This document shows, one piece after another, positions 10,058 to 22,299 of a stretch of 64,000 nt of DNA. Source of the stretch: Clarkia xantiana subsp. parviflora (taxonomy: Eukaryota; Streptophyta; Magnoliopsida; Myrtales; Onagraceae); assembly GCA_036873135.1 (NCBI GenBank), contig JAPTYO010000003.1:20236001-20300000 (forward strand), read 5' to 3'. The notes beneath the pieces were generated by a model. It had not been told where the DNA came from and made no database searches. It was given only the letters and a program-made list of their open reading frames with translations. Within the stretch, counting starts at the first letter, position 1, and each line of letters begins with the position of its first letter. Position numbers and translations under genes: made by a program.

Positions 10058-13000
10058 TTACGGCCTGATCCTCTTCGAGCTACACGATGGGCACTTGTAA
10101 TGCTTGATTCCTTCAGCTTTGGCTGGAGTTATTTTCACGCACTTCCCGTGGTACCACCTCTCGCACATGTCACACCCGATCCAGAACTCATCAGCATTGT
10201 AGTTCCCTCCGCAGCTTCCACAGAGCGTTTCTGAGTGTTCATCTTCTTCTTCATCACCGAAGCTCTCTTCGTATGACTTCAGGGTGCTTCTCCCAGGTCC
10301 TTCAGATGACCTCTGTATTACAATACCAACAAGGCTCAGTCTTTTTTAGTAACCATCATTTTCCAGAGGGTTAAGAACGTATAAACTGTCTGAAGTTTGC
10401 TCTATGTGAAATTTTGGTGTCTGAAGTTTAAATTGTTGATATTGACTGTCTAAAGTTTCAACTTTGTTGAAATTTGGTGTCTCCGTCCAAATTTGCTGTT
10501 AAAATTGACAGAACTTGGTTATGTGCTTGTCACATGACCCAATAAAAAAATAAATTCCAAAATTGCCCCTAGTTGGGTGGTGGCCGACCGGAGTTGGGTG
10601 GTGGCCGACCGAAGTTGGATGGTGGCCGGAGTAAACATAAAATATCAAGGGCAATTTCGACTTTTCACACCATTCTGTCAAATTTGACAGAAAAGTGGAC
10701 AGAAAATCAAATGTCAACAAAGTTGAAACTTTAGACATCCGATATCAACAATTTAAATTCCAGACACCAAAATCTCACATGGAGCAAACCTCAGACAGTT
10801 TATAGGTTCTTAACCCTTTTCCAGATGCATCTCTATCTACGGGCTTACTGATATGAATTTTGGTGGTCGAAGCACAGAAACATATTTATTGAATCGAATC
10901 ATTATGATGCTAGTACCACAAGCTTTTATTTGGTGTGTCGGGAATGCAATTTGCAGCAACAGAGAGCATAACAAAGTAATAGTCTCCAAAAAGTAAACAA
11001 GAAAGTTTAGATCACCTTTCCGCTGTTTTTGGATTTGCTTCCACTGTCCGTGCTAGGCTTGTCTTTCATCGGCGTTCTCTCAGTTACAACTTCAAACAGA
11101 GTTGGCAGCTCATTTATCAGGCTAAATAAGCGCCTTCTGCAACCAAATAAGCATTAGAAACTGTCAAGATATTTTTCCCCATTAAAAATCTTAAGAGATC
11201 ACAGATACCAGTGCATAATTGGCTAAGAGCTAGTTGAATAGAATTATAGACAATGGAATGTACATACCATAGAGAAAAGAACAAATACTGTTATAACCGG
11301 GGAAACATGTCATAGTGTAATAGTTTTAAGCTTCATTATGCATTACATAGTGCACACAAATGCATGAGAAACACAGGAGCTCACAAATAATCATCCATTT
11401 CAAAACCTATGATGAGGACCGAAATGCCCAAGGAGGATTCCTATTCGTTTACTGTGAAATGATTCTGCAATACGTATCTTGCTTGTTCGTTTTCAACACT
11501 ACCCTAATTGTTCTAAGTTGTAATAACATTGTCAAGGAAAGTTATAAGAATGATCAATCAACTTTTGTTCCAATATTTTTAGAATGGACCACTTTTTAGG
11601 CAAACCGCAATAGAAAGATCATGAAAGCAGATAAGTTTGAGATCTGGTCAGACTGATTGCTAGCACTTGTTATACACTTTTTGTTTCTTTATTTCCTATA
11701 TTGATGCAGCACAGACATCTAGCTCACTCATTCACACATTTCTTAATTTTTATTTTTTTTAAAAAAAGGTCTATGCACAACGCATATAAAAAGCTCCCTA
11801 GCATGAAACATTTCCCTGGAAACTCTTGATTATCATTTAACTTGCACAGCAATGAGGAAAAAGTATACATTTTCAACAGGGAGATGACCTCAGCAGGACT
11901 TTATTCGTTAGTTGAAAATGACACTCAGTTCAATTTGTCCTTATATTCAGCAAACAAATTGGCTACACTTCATTTACAAAAACCACATAACAAAATAAAA
12001 CTTTACGAGTCCAAAACAGTAGAGTTCCTATGGAAAAGGCATCAGGATAATGGATAGGTTAGGATCAATGGACATTCTACATCCAGACAGAAATGGCCCT
12101 TTCTTATGCGCAATAGTAAGAAAGAACGTGACATGGAAAACGATAGATATTAAGTACTAGATAAGATGAACAAAACAAAGCAGCCAAGAGTCAAGCATCA
12201 ATTCTATAATCAAAGAATTCATCACAGATCTGATACATTGCAGTGAGATCTAGAACAGTTGAAGTTTCAGAAAAAAAAAAGTTCTACTCTATTTTTTCAA
12301 GAGGCTTATATCCATACTGCATGAGGAATTATGTCAGAAGTAGAACGATCAACAACATATGCAGAAGGATATATGTATGCTTCAAAAACATGATGATTGA
12401 AGGTTGGAAATGCACTAAAATGTTCATGTGCAGCACAAAAGTAAAACAACTTGTCTATCCAACTTAAGTCCATCTCATTGTTCGTTGACTGCAGATAGGA
12501 AAAGAATATACAAAGTGTCCAAGTAAATTGGATATGACTAATAACAAATAAAAGAAAAGCATGTCTATGATCGAGACTATTAATAAAGATTGATCTTTTC
12601 CAAACATATGCAGTAAATATTGATTTAATCAAAATATGTGACATATCTGAGTTCACAGTAAAGTTGCAAACAAGACATTCTGTCACATTGTATGAGTACT
12701 CCTTTAAAATAGAGAGAATAAGCGATGCTCAGCCACAACAAGGATATTGAATTGTACCTCTCATTGCGGTTAAGCCGAGCACCGAAATAATAGGACACAG
12801 AGAGCAACCAACAATCACTATGGACCGCAACCAATGAAAGCCAGTCTTTACGTTTCATTCCATCTCTAGCAAAATTGATTCCCAAGGCTGGTTCAGGAAG
12901 CTCCGGAGGGACTTCCTCTGCTGGTAAAGCTACCTCCCATATCTCACTTGGATGCCCGTACAGACACAAATTCTCCTTCTCTGAATAAACAAGTACGGCA

Positions 13001-13797
13001 GAAAGACAACTCTTATCAACTCACTCAAAGTTTTACTAAGACACCTAAAGAAGATGGAGGTTTCGGATCTTACTCAAGCATACATAAACAAGGTCAACAC
13101 TCTCCAACAAGAAATAGAACTGAATGCGGCAGTACCGTTTCTACTGTTCTTGACTATTTCATTCAACTTTTACTCACATAAACAGGTATAGAACCAATCA
13201 AGAAGACAAGTGATTATCATGTGAAAAACTGAAAAGAAAGATTTCCAGTCCCACCGGAACCAATCAACTGCAATAACATCGTAACTAACATTTCATGGTA
13301 ACACTTCCACTCAAGAATTTAGACATTCAGTTAATGTACCATAGATACTTCTGCATCGAATGCAATGTTGGACACTAACCAGTTTAAAAGCCCTAAAACT
13401 CATGCATGATGGCAACATGACTTCCTATTATCAAGAAACCACATGACATAGGTCTAAAGTTTTCCAATTATTCCGTCAGCTCAGTACCCAACCACTACCT
13501 ACTGAACAAAGCTAGAGATCTTGAAAGCATAATTGACTGACCTGGATCACAGAGCGAGTAGAACTCATCGACATCTGCGAGAGAAGAAACCGCAATCAGA
13601 AAACAGAATGCCAGTGAAAGGCCCAAAGAACACTAAGAAACGGAGATCTCCCGACTGGCAGATCGTCAGGTGCATGGAGAGATCAGAAAGAGTTGGTTAC
13701 CCTGAGTGAGAGCTCGAACAAGAGCGGTGCGCCGGCAGCTGTAGTCTCTGAAGATCTCCTCCACAGTTCGAGGACTCGATGAAGAGATCGCAGCCAT
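10058..13797 (-). CDS. AL: Alfin-like PHD-finger protein
   Basis: Five exons on the minus strand, 13797-13701, 13574-13542, 12980-12758, 11136-11016 and 10312-10058, join in frame to 242 codons, the normal length for Alfin-like proteins. The N-terminal Alfin domain (DUF3594, roughly residues 8-135) has the family blocks [39 protein letters not shown] and [14 protein letters not shown] charged linker follows. The C-terminal PHD finger is C4HC3 with Cys189, Cys192, Cys205, Cys208, His213, Cys216, Cys232 and Cys235. The family is nuclear and reads H3K4me2/3 at chromatin; it has roles in seed and stress gene control. Introns 3 and 4 are long; intron 4 carries a foldback MULE (10368-10816), and a Helitron starts about 500 bp upstream of the ATG. 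Exon junctions were placed by GT..AG and family conservation. The exact paralogue number cannot be assigned. Confidence 0.93.
10368..10816. mobile_element. Foldback Mutator-like element M3 inside an AL intron
   Basis: A 449-bp element with ends GGGTTAAGAAC and GGTTCTTAACCC and a perfect 9-bp duplication TTTTCCAGA (10359-10367 and 10817-10825). Arms pair through AAACTGTCTGAAGTTTG-type words. The short core reads GTTGGGTGGTGGCCGACCGG, a smaller version of the GC-rich cores of the other members. It lies in intron 4 of the Alfin-like gene. Confidence 0.9.
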
Positions 13798-14074
13798 AGA
13801 GAATCCTCAAGAAAGCGCAGATCTCCTTCCTCCTTCAATGGCGTACGGTCACATTCACCACATACGCGGACGGGGTTCGCTATTTATTTGTTCGTATGTT
13901 TGTGTGCAGAGAAATAGAAAGAGACCAGAGAGCAGAAGAAGAGGAGAGGGGAGACGAACCAATTTTGTTAATTCAGTTTCGTAAGTGTTTCATATCCTTG
14001 GACTTTTTGATTTGTTCAATTGAACCTCAAATATCTCACAAGTTTACAATGAAAGAGCTTCGAATTTCCAACAA

Positions 14075-14226
14075 TCTATATATATAATAAGGGAGGAGGA
14101 AAGATAACCATTCTCCCACATTATGACACATTAGCATTTACATTTTCTCACATTTTGACACATCAACATTTATATCCAATGACATTTTGACACATTAACA
14201 ATTTAAATTACATTGAATCTAACTAT

Positions 14227-14263
<37 letters not shown>

Positions 14264-14290
14264 GAGGAACAAAGATAATATGAGAAGAAA
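14075..14290. mobile_element. Helitron 5'-end fragment
   Basis: From the TC at 14075 the sequence reads TCTATATATATAATAAGGG, the same style of 5' terminus as the other Helitrons in the window, followed by repeated TTTTGACACATTA words. It has no 3' end of its own; the next Helitron begins at 14291. Confidence 0.4.
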
Positions 14291-15794
14291 TCTATATATC
14301 TATATATATAATAAAGTGAAAAGTGAGAGAGTGATTTCATGTGAAGTTGCCACGTCAGCGTTTACACTACCTTATATATTGCCACGTGGCTTCTTCTATT
14401 TGGGCAGCTTCTTCTATCCGCGCCGAACATCTTTTTAGGGTTTAGGGCTATTCGAGCCGATCATCTTTTAAGAGTAAATCTTAGGCCAACCACTTATATT
14501 TGTTGTCCATTGACTAAATCATAGGCCCAAAAATTAATTTTAGGCCCAAAAAGAAATCTATCTATATATATAATAAAGTGAAAGGTGAGAGAGTGCTTTC
14601 ATGTGAAGTTGTCACGTCAGCGTTTACACTACCTTATATATTGCCACGTGACTTCTTATTCTATATATATATATAATAAAGTGAAAGGTGAGATAGTGCT
14701 TTCATGTGAAGTTGCCACGTCAGCGTTTACACTCTTATATATTGTCACGTGGCTTCTTCTATTTGGGCAGATCTTTTTAGGTTTTAGGCCTATTCGGGTT
14801 GAATATCTTTTTAGAGTAAATATTAGGCCAACCACTTATATTTGTTGTCCATTGACTAAATCATAGGCCCAAAAATTAATTTTAGGCCCAAAAAGAAAGT
14901 GCCCCAACACACATTGACCTATGGAGACGGCAGTTTCAAGCATAAATATATATATAATAAAGTGAAAGGTGAGAGAGTGCTTTCATGTGAAGTTGCCACG
15001 TCAGCGTTTACACTACCTTATATATTGCCACGTGGCTTCTTATTCTATATATATAATAAAGTGAAAGGTGAGAAAGTGCTTTCATGTGAAGTTGTCACGT
15101 CAACGTTTACACTACCTTATATATTGTCACGTGGCTTCTTCTATTTGGGTAGATCTTTTTAGGGTTTAGGCCTATTCGGGCCGAACATCTTTTTAGAGTA
15201 AATCTTAGGCCAACCACTTATATTTGTTGTCCATTGACTAAATCATAGGCCAAAAAAGTAAGTGCCCCAACACATATTGACCTCTGGAGACGGCAGTTTC
15301 AAGCATAAATAATTTAAAAACCTAAACAACTTATTTGCTTATCTGCTTGATGAAAAAAAAAATTATATAATAAATTCCATATCTCATTTAATTTATGCCA
15401 TATCTGTAGATTATATATATAATTACTTTAATTAGATAAATTATTCTTAAACATCAAACAATAACATGATGGAAAAAAAATATAAACAATAACTTGAAAT
15501 TGATCAAGACAAGCAGACCGGTTAGATTCTTACTTTATACTATTTACACTTTACTGTTAAAATTACTTAATAAATAATAAAATTATCGTATGATTAAAAA
15601 ACGACAACGTCTAAATTTAAACCTTACAATATTAAAATATTAAGTTCATACATACATATATATATACAACATTTAACTAAAATTATTTTTAAAATTTGAA
15701 AAAATAAATATATATACAGCCTTAAAAAAAAACTATTACATTAAACTATCACAATTTTACGTGTCCTCGCGCGTAGCGCGGGGTCAGCACCTAG
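14291..15794 (+). mobile_element. Non-autonomous Helitron with multiplied 5' ends (H1)
   Basis: It begins TCTATATATC after an A and ends in a GC hairpin (CGCGCGTAGCGCG) followed by GGGTCAGCACCTAG, with T next: the classic Helitron 3' terminus (hairpin, about ten bases, CTAG) and A/T insertion site. Inside, the 5'-terminal block (AATAAAGTGAAAGGTGAGAG, then CACGTCAGCGTTTACAC and TTGCCACGTGGCTTCTT) recurs about five times, near 14310, 14570, 14678, 14955 and 15053. No helicase or Rep reading frame remains. It sits upstream of the Alfin-like gene on the opposite side of its promoter. Confidence 0.75.
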
Positions 15795-17104
15795 TCTAAT
15801 AATTATATAAGGGACTCGATCACAAATTCACAATGATTACGTACAAGTGTTGTATTGTAAGTTGTAGTGTTGTACTGTAATTTAACAGAAGGTTGATTAC
15901 TTGATTAGATTCGGAAGGTTTAGATAATTTGCTACCTTAATATTTTGTGACAAATTATTAGCTAAATGTATGTAATATTGTAATGTAATTTATTAACTTC
16001 GTCTAATTTATTATTAATGGAGGCATGCACTTGTTCATCAATTTTTCTTAAAGTTTAGGTAGTAAAATGAAAAGTTTAGTTAGCAAATTCAAAATTTCAC
16101 AAAATTATAGTAGACAACTTACACAATAACATAGCAAGATAAATAAACTATAATGACAACACGATAGCTATTATATTCGTGCAAACATATGACATAATAA
16201 TAACGTGATAGTCATAAAATGAGGTTATTTTCATATGATTTTCGTGGTTACTATTTAGATATCACAACACAATACACGTGTATAATTGGTAATTTAATAT
16301 TTTAATACTTTTTTAAACAGAGTAGTGTATAATAGCATTTACAGCTTCAACATTGTTTAAATTTTTACAGTTTGTGAATATTACATTAAGAATTTGTACG
16401 ATCTGATATATAAATTTATTCCTCCCTATATAAGAAGTGTATTGCTTTATATAAAGATTTCACACATTAACCTATAATTAATCAACTTAACTAACTTGTA
16501 AACACGCACAAAAAGACTATGTATCGTATATTCATATGTATTTGTGTTTGTTATCATGACATAATAAATTTATTTTATATATTTTTATTTAAATTTTAAT
16601 AATTTTAACACAGTGCATAATAGAATATCCAGCTCGCTCAGTTTATACTTTATATTAAATCCCGATTGAACCTTTTTTATGTTTTTAGGGAAATCATCTC
16701 AATCTTCTTTATTCTTTCTTCAAACTCAAGCAAGTAAAATGGTGATACATTCAGGGCCGTTTGGGTTTACAATCATTTGTCACGTGAGCAATCTTCATTA
16801 AAATGTGAGCAAATTTCATCAAAACATTGATTTGTTGCTTTATTTATAGAGTTAGTATCCAGTTTGATACGTGGTAAGTGGTAACTTTGGGTGTGATCAG
16901 TTGCATCTCATCAAATCTTAATAGTTAATATCGTGTATTCAAAATAATGAACTTAAAAAAAAAAAAACAACAACAACCTTAAAACTTATTAAAGGGAAAT
17001 TGATAAGTTGGGTTTTGTTTTTGTTCACAATAGTTTTTTTGCCATAAAATAGGCTTTAGCTCAATAGAATTCATTTTTGGGCAGGTAAACAAAAATAAGT
17101 AAAT
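15795..17104. other. Intergenic, no recognised gene
   Basis: AT-rich DNA between the Helitron and the tRNA gene. No recognised element. Confidence 0.5.
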
Positions 17105-17186
17105 CGTCGACAGCAGGGTTCGAACCTGCGCGGGCGAAGCCCAATAGATTTCAAGTCTATCTCCTTAACCACTCGGACATATCGAC
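17105..17186 (-). tRNA. tRNA-Ser(UGA): tRNA-Ser (anticodon UGA)
   Basis: Read on the minus strand, the gene starts GTCGATATGTCCGAGTGG, with a D-arm GAGTGGTTAAGG, an anticodon loop CTTGAAA (anticodon TGA at 17153-17151), a long class II variable arm (GGGCTTCGCCC) and the T-arm GGTTCGAACCC. The acceptor stem pairs GTCGATA with TGTCGAC through one G-U pair. No intron is present and CCA is not encoded, as expected of a nuclear tRNA gene. A T-rich run follows the 3' end. It delivers serine at UCA codons. Confidence 0.95.
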
Positions 17187-17565
17187 TACACAAAACTAAA
17201 TGATATAATCCATTTTATCTCTTGAAAATCGACTAAGATAGTTAAGGGTTGGATGCTTTTATTTTCCAACTACTTCAATGTGATTTTTTTTTTTTTTTCA
17301 AATCAACGTGGGTTGATTGGGCTTATTACGAGCGCTCCTATTATATTCGTTTCATTTCCACACTTACACTTAGTCCGTAAAATGTAAACTATTGACCAAA
17401 TTTTTAAATTGAAATTAAATCATCAATGATTCAATTCTATAAACTCTTTTTAATATTATTACAAAATATTACTTTCACAAATTTGTACCGAGCTTGGAAA
17501 AACTTTGATGAACTAAACAAATTGTAACTATGTAATAAAATGTAGTGGTTCAACGTTTTATTAAT

Positions 17566-18282
17566 TGGTTAACGGGTCTTTTGGTATATGATGTTTAACG
17601 ATTTTTGGATTTTGGTCCATGATGCTTGTTTTTGCCTAGTTTTAGTCTCATATGTTTGCATATTTTTTTAATTTTGGTATTTCCGTTATATTCCGTCCAT
17701 TTTTTCCGTTAAGTAACCTGTTTAAGTCACGTAATCCACCCTAAACTTTTAATTTTGTTCAATTTAGTCCCTCAAATACTTCTCCAACTTTTTTTAGTTC
17801 AATTTTGACCCCAATTGGACTAGGTCCAATTTACCTAGTCCGAGACTGGGTCCCTCAGTCGGGGTCGCCCGGGTCCGACGACGCCGACTGGGGTCGGACC
17901 CAGCCCTGGGCTAGCCCAGGGCTGAGTCCGACCTCAGTCGGGGTTGCCCGGGTCCGGCGACCCCGACTAGGGTCGGACCCAGCCCAGGGCTAGGTCAATT
18001 GGACCTAATTGTCCAATTTGTGGTTTTAAAACTTTGGGACTAAATTGAACAAAAAAAAAGTTAGAGAAGTATTAGAGAGACTAAATTGAACAAAATTAAA
18101 AGTTTAGGGTGGATATCGTGAATTGCACATGTTACTTAACGGGAAAAATGGACGGAATGTAACGGAAAGACCAAAACTAAATACATAAGCAAACATATGA
18201 GACCAGAACTAGGCAAAAACAAATATCATGGACCAAAACCCAAAAGTCGTCAAATATTATGGACCAAAAGACGCGTTAACCC
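17566..18282. mobile_element. Foldback Mutator-like element M4
   Basis: A 717-bp element flanked by the perfect 9-bp duplication TTTATTAAT (17557-17565 and 18283-18291). Ends are (T/G)GGTTAACG.GTCTTTTGG and CCAAAAGACGCGTTAACCC. The GC-rich core (about 17800-18000) contains CCCTGGGCTAGCCCAGGG and repeated GGGTCGGAC words in both directions. The arms carry TTAATTTTGTTCAATTTAG and its reverse complement. No gene inside. Confidence 0.9.
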
Positions 18283-18339
18283 TTTATTAATTGACTAATG
18301 GTTTGAAATTTAAACTTCATTACGACCTTTAGAATAGAA

Positions 18340-18369
18340 AAAATAAATAAATAAATAAATAAATAAATA
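18340..18369. repeat. (AAAT)n microsatellite
   Basis: A run of tandem AAAT/ATAA units, ending before ACATAAGAGCC. Confidence 0.8.
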
Positions 18370-19310
18370 CATAAGAGCCCAAGGCCGTCCAAGGACAAGA
18401 CCGACTTATTAGGCTCGTTTAAGTTCAATTCTATGGAAGCAAATCCACCCCCAATGAATTGGGCCGAGTAAAAAGATAGGCCTTTAGAAAAAATGTCATA
18501 AACAAAAAATTATTCACAGATATGCTCACAGGAAAAACCACTTCTGAGTGGTCCAATTGAGCCAATGATCGACCTTGATTTTTTTATTTTTTGATAAAAA
18601 ACAAAATTTCACTCTTTTTAATATTTATTAAAAAATGTCATGGGAATTTTAGATTTAAAAAATAATACACATTTTTGCCTAATTTTTTTAGACCATTTTT
18701 TTTTCACCAAATTTGATTTTTCACTTTATTGTATATAACTTGTAGGAAAAATCATGACCTATAATCTGTTTTCTCAACACATGATACGCAAAGCCTCTAG
18801 TTGACAATTAACGTAAGTACTTCTTATGCGTTATCATAATCTGCATAGAAGCTGCAACCATAATCTGCGCATAGAAGCTGCAACAGTTTAACAATATTCA
18901 TTGATTTATATATAATTTGTGTCCATTGAATAAGCTTTGTTGTTCGTGTGTTAGATTAGATGGTCGGTTCTTGATTATATATAAACAAAATCTGGAATCA
19001 TGAACCGAAAGTGTTCGTGTTCGACTCAATAATGCAGAGTCTGGGTTGGATAGAAGAAGATTGTTGTTGTTGATGATGGTGAAAAGGGTAGGATAAGGTA
19101 ATACTTTATGGGACAGGACATACAATACGACATTGTCACGGTGCAAAGCACGACAATTAAGCAAAAGCTAAAAAGCAAAGACATGATTGGCATCACAAGC
19201 TTCTGTCCATCCACATCATTTGCTTCTTCATAATAACGATAAATCTTTCTTTATATCTTGATTCTGCTCCATTATTCAGGTGAGTGAGACCTGCAATTCA
19301 GTCTTTCTTG
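18370..19310. other. Intergenic, no recognised gene
   Basis: AT-rich sequence with a small duplicated motif (ATAGAAGCTGCAAC twice, near 18845 and 18870). Nothing else is recognised. Confidence 0.4.
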
Positions 19311-19311
19311 C

Positions 19312-19905
19312 CGGTATTGCGATATTTCAATACCGGTATTAGCTAATATCTTGTTTGTTTACACTTGGTATTGATATTAGCTAATACTTGGTATTATCTA
19401 ATACTCAATTATAGGAGAAATTTTGTATTAGATTATACCAACTAAAAGTGATGCACTAATTATTACCAAACTCAAAATTACTTATTTACATCTAACCTTA
19501 TTTAATATACAACAACTACCCCAACTTCGGCTCATAACATCGGCCACCAGCGACCCCCGGCGACCTCCGTCCGGGCTCCGGCGACCCCCGGCCGGAATCC
19601 GACGACCTCCAGCGACCCCCGGCCGGACTCCGACGACCTCCGGCCGGATTCCGACGACCTCCGGCCGGATTCCGACGACCTCCGGCTGGACTCCGGCGAC
19701 CCCCCGGTCTTCAATTATAATAATAATTAAAAAAAATGAATCTATCTATTTAGGGGTATTTAGATCTTTTAGTCATTGTATTAGGATGTCCTAATACAAC
19801 TTTGTATTAGGATATCCTAATACATGACACAATCAAACATTGTATTAGCTAAGCAAGTATTAGTTAAGCATGTATTAGCTAATACCGATATTAGGATATC
19901 GCAAT
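19312..19905. mobile_element. Terminal-inverted-repeat element, non-autonomous
   Basis: The ends read CGGTATTGCGATAT and ATATCGCAATACCG, with GGTATTAGCTAATA words repeated inward from both ends. The centre (about 19540-19705) is GC-rich and made of CCGGC(C/T)GGA.TCCGACGACC repeats, like the cores of the foldback MULEs. I could not find a clean target-site duplication, so the superfamily is open. Confidence 0.6.
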
Positions 19906-21575
19906 ACCGTAAAGACTTGTAGTCTCTCCCAAAAATAGTAAATTGTTCTAACCATAAAGTTAAGGTAGCGAGTTGCTAATTAGCCATAAAGAAAATAACC
20001 CATTCAATTGTGGCTAGGGATGATAATTCGTGTATACTATTGAACACGAACGGTAAGTCTATCATATCATGCTACTTTTATAAACACGAATAAGATGTGC
20101 AATTTTTCATGCGTATTCACGTCGTGCCTTGTGTTATGTTTTTATATATACATCTCTAATTCTCTATATGAGATTTTACAAAATTAAAATAATAAATTTC
20201 ATATATTAAAAAAACTATGAATTAATATGTCTGTATTTATAAATTCAAAATATAGAGCTGACAAATCCTAAAAAAATAAATGACTATTTTTTTGCCAATT
20301 AAATCACCTATTAGAATTTTAAAATATATTAAATACGCTTTGTTCAAAAAAGTACTTAAAAATTAGACTTAATTAGTAGTACAGTTTCATTTTGCGTGTC
20401 GTATTGATACATAATACGAACACGACACAAAAATTATACCGTGCGAATAGTATTTGTACTATTGTTATGTCATATGCTTTTATGTCATATGCTTTTATGA
20501 ACACGGTTTTTTCTTTCGAAAATGATTAACAATCCAACACTGACATTTCGAAGTGTTCCTACTACATATAAGGGGTGTTGTAAATGTTCAAAATGTTAAT
20601 AAAATTTATAATTCACACCAATACACGTCAGACTGTTATTGTTAGGATTTGTATGACTATTTCATTTGTTGTTCGTATCGTACTATCATATGATATATTG
20701 TTGACCCTATCTGTGGCAACTGTCGGAAATGGTTGTCCCTGATTTTATTATTGTTTAATAAGTTTTTAAAATAGCAGCTTTATGTCGCGTTCAGCATTCA
20801 GTCGAGGACCCGAAAGTGGTTAATGGAATAATTAATAACTTGGGCCAAATATAGGTTAGTGGTGGAACATCGGTGCACACTGTTCATACTATAGCTTTTG
20901 CCATGCATGGCGAGTTCATACTATATAGCTAACGCGGTGTGTTGTTCAATTTCTTAATTAATTCAATTTTTATTATTCTACTGATTCTAATATATAAATG
21001 GGTGTTTGATGTAAGATTATTGAAAGTTTTGCCACCTAATGTGTTAGAATTATAATCATAAATGTAATATTTAAACCCGTTGCAATATAAAGTATAATTT
21101 TATATTAATATGGTTTTTTTTCCGATGATTATAATTTCATTTGTTTATAACAGTAGCTAAATATTTGCGAAATATATTATCAGATGCATTTTCTATTACC
21201 CTACCGTCAGTTTTTCTTATTAAAAATGCTGACAAATGTAATATACTGATGTCAAAATATCAATAAATTAAATTATATTAATTTTATATGATAAAGGAGT
21301 GAAAAAGGAGTTTACTTTTCTTCAGGAATTTTCTTCGTAGCCAAACAGGGTCAACCCCATTTTCCTAGTCAGTCACAGTCCTTATTGACAAATGAAGACC
21401 ATATCCGCCGTAGTAAGACTGTAAGAGTTTCAGTTTTAATATAATAAAAAATATTGTTCAAATTCCGCACAAAATTTGAAAATCAAATATTTATCGTTAG
21501 TATTTTATTATTTACAAACTAACTTTCGACTTACGAGTTAGACTAGACACGTTAATGTACAATTGAATGTTATAT
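19906..21575. other. Intergenic, no recognised gene
   Basis: AT-rich DNA with no sustained coding frame and no recognised element. Confidence 0.45.
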
Positions 21576-21584
21576 ATATAGAAT

Positions 21585-21740
21585 GAAAAATTCTTCTATA
21601 ACTCGGTGGTAACACATGTAATCTATGTGTTGCCACTCCTCTACTCACATTGATATGTGATTGGGTCCCACATGGTCCCACATCACTGTGAAATAGAAAG
21701 GGGTAAAACGTGTTACCACCGAGTCATTTGAGAAAAGCTC
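21585..21740. mobile_element. Short MITE with 9-bp target-site duplication
   Basis: A 156-bp element with arms ACTCGGTGGTAACAC (left) and GTGTTACCACCGAGT (right), flanked by a perfect 9-bp duplication ATATAGAAT (21576-21584 and 21741-21749). The duplication length points to the Mutator superfamily. Confidence 0.75.
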
Positions 21741-22299
21741 ATATAGAATAAGATTGATTTCAATATTATATGATTATTTTTAGATTAAGGAAATAGCACT
21801 GTCCCTCTTTGAAATGTCCACTGGACATTTGTATTAATTACATATGATAATTATTTATTTATTAACGTCTGATATAATACGGCTACAAATGGCCTACAAA
21901 TAATAGCACAGCGAAATTTAAAATAATCGAAGCAACAAAAAACTAACAATCTGTATATCTAATAAGGGAACATATGAGAGAGTGAAGCATTTTGGGTGTG
22001 CCACATCATCATTTTAAGTTATCCTAATTGTGACACGTCAGCAATGGTAGCAAATAATATGTTGACACATGTTCTAAGATATAATAAAACTAAGCAAAAA
22101 CAATTAATTACATTCTCTAACTTTATTTCATGTTCGAGCTATAATAAAACTAAGCAAAAACAAATAATTACAATTTCTATCTTTATTTCATGTTCGGTTG
22201 TAGAGACTTTTCAAATATTTTCAATGGTATATGTAAATGTTTCTCCCTACACTAATTTCATTGGATGATGAACAAGTTTCTCATTCTATATAAATACTT

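Noticed and set aside
19532..19714. A Ser/Arg-repeat open frame on the minus strand
   Set aside because: Direct product of CCGACGACCTCCGGC repeats in a TIR element.
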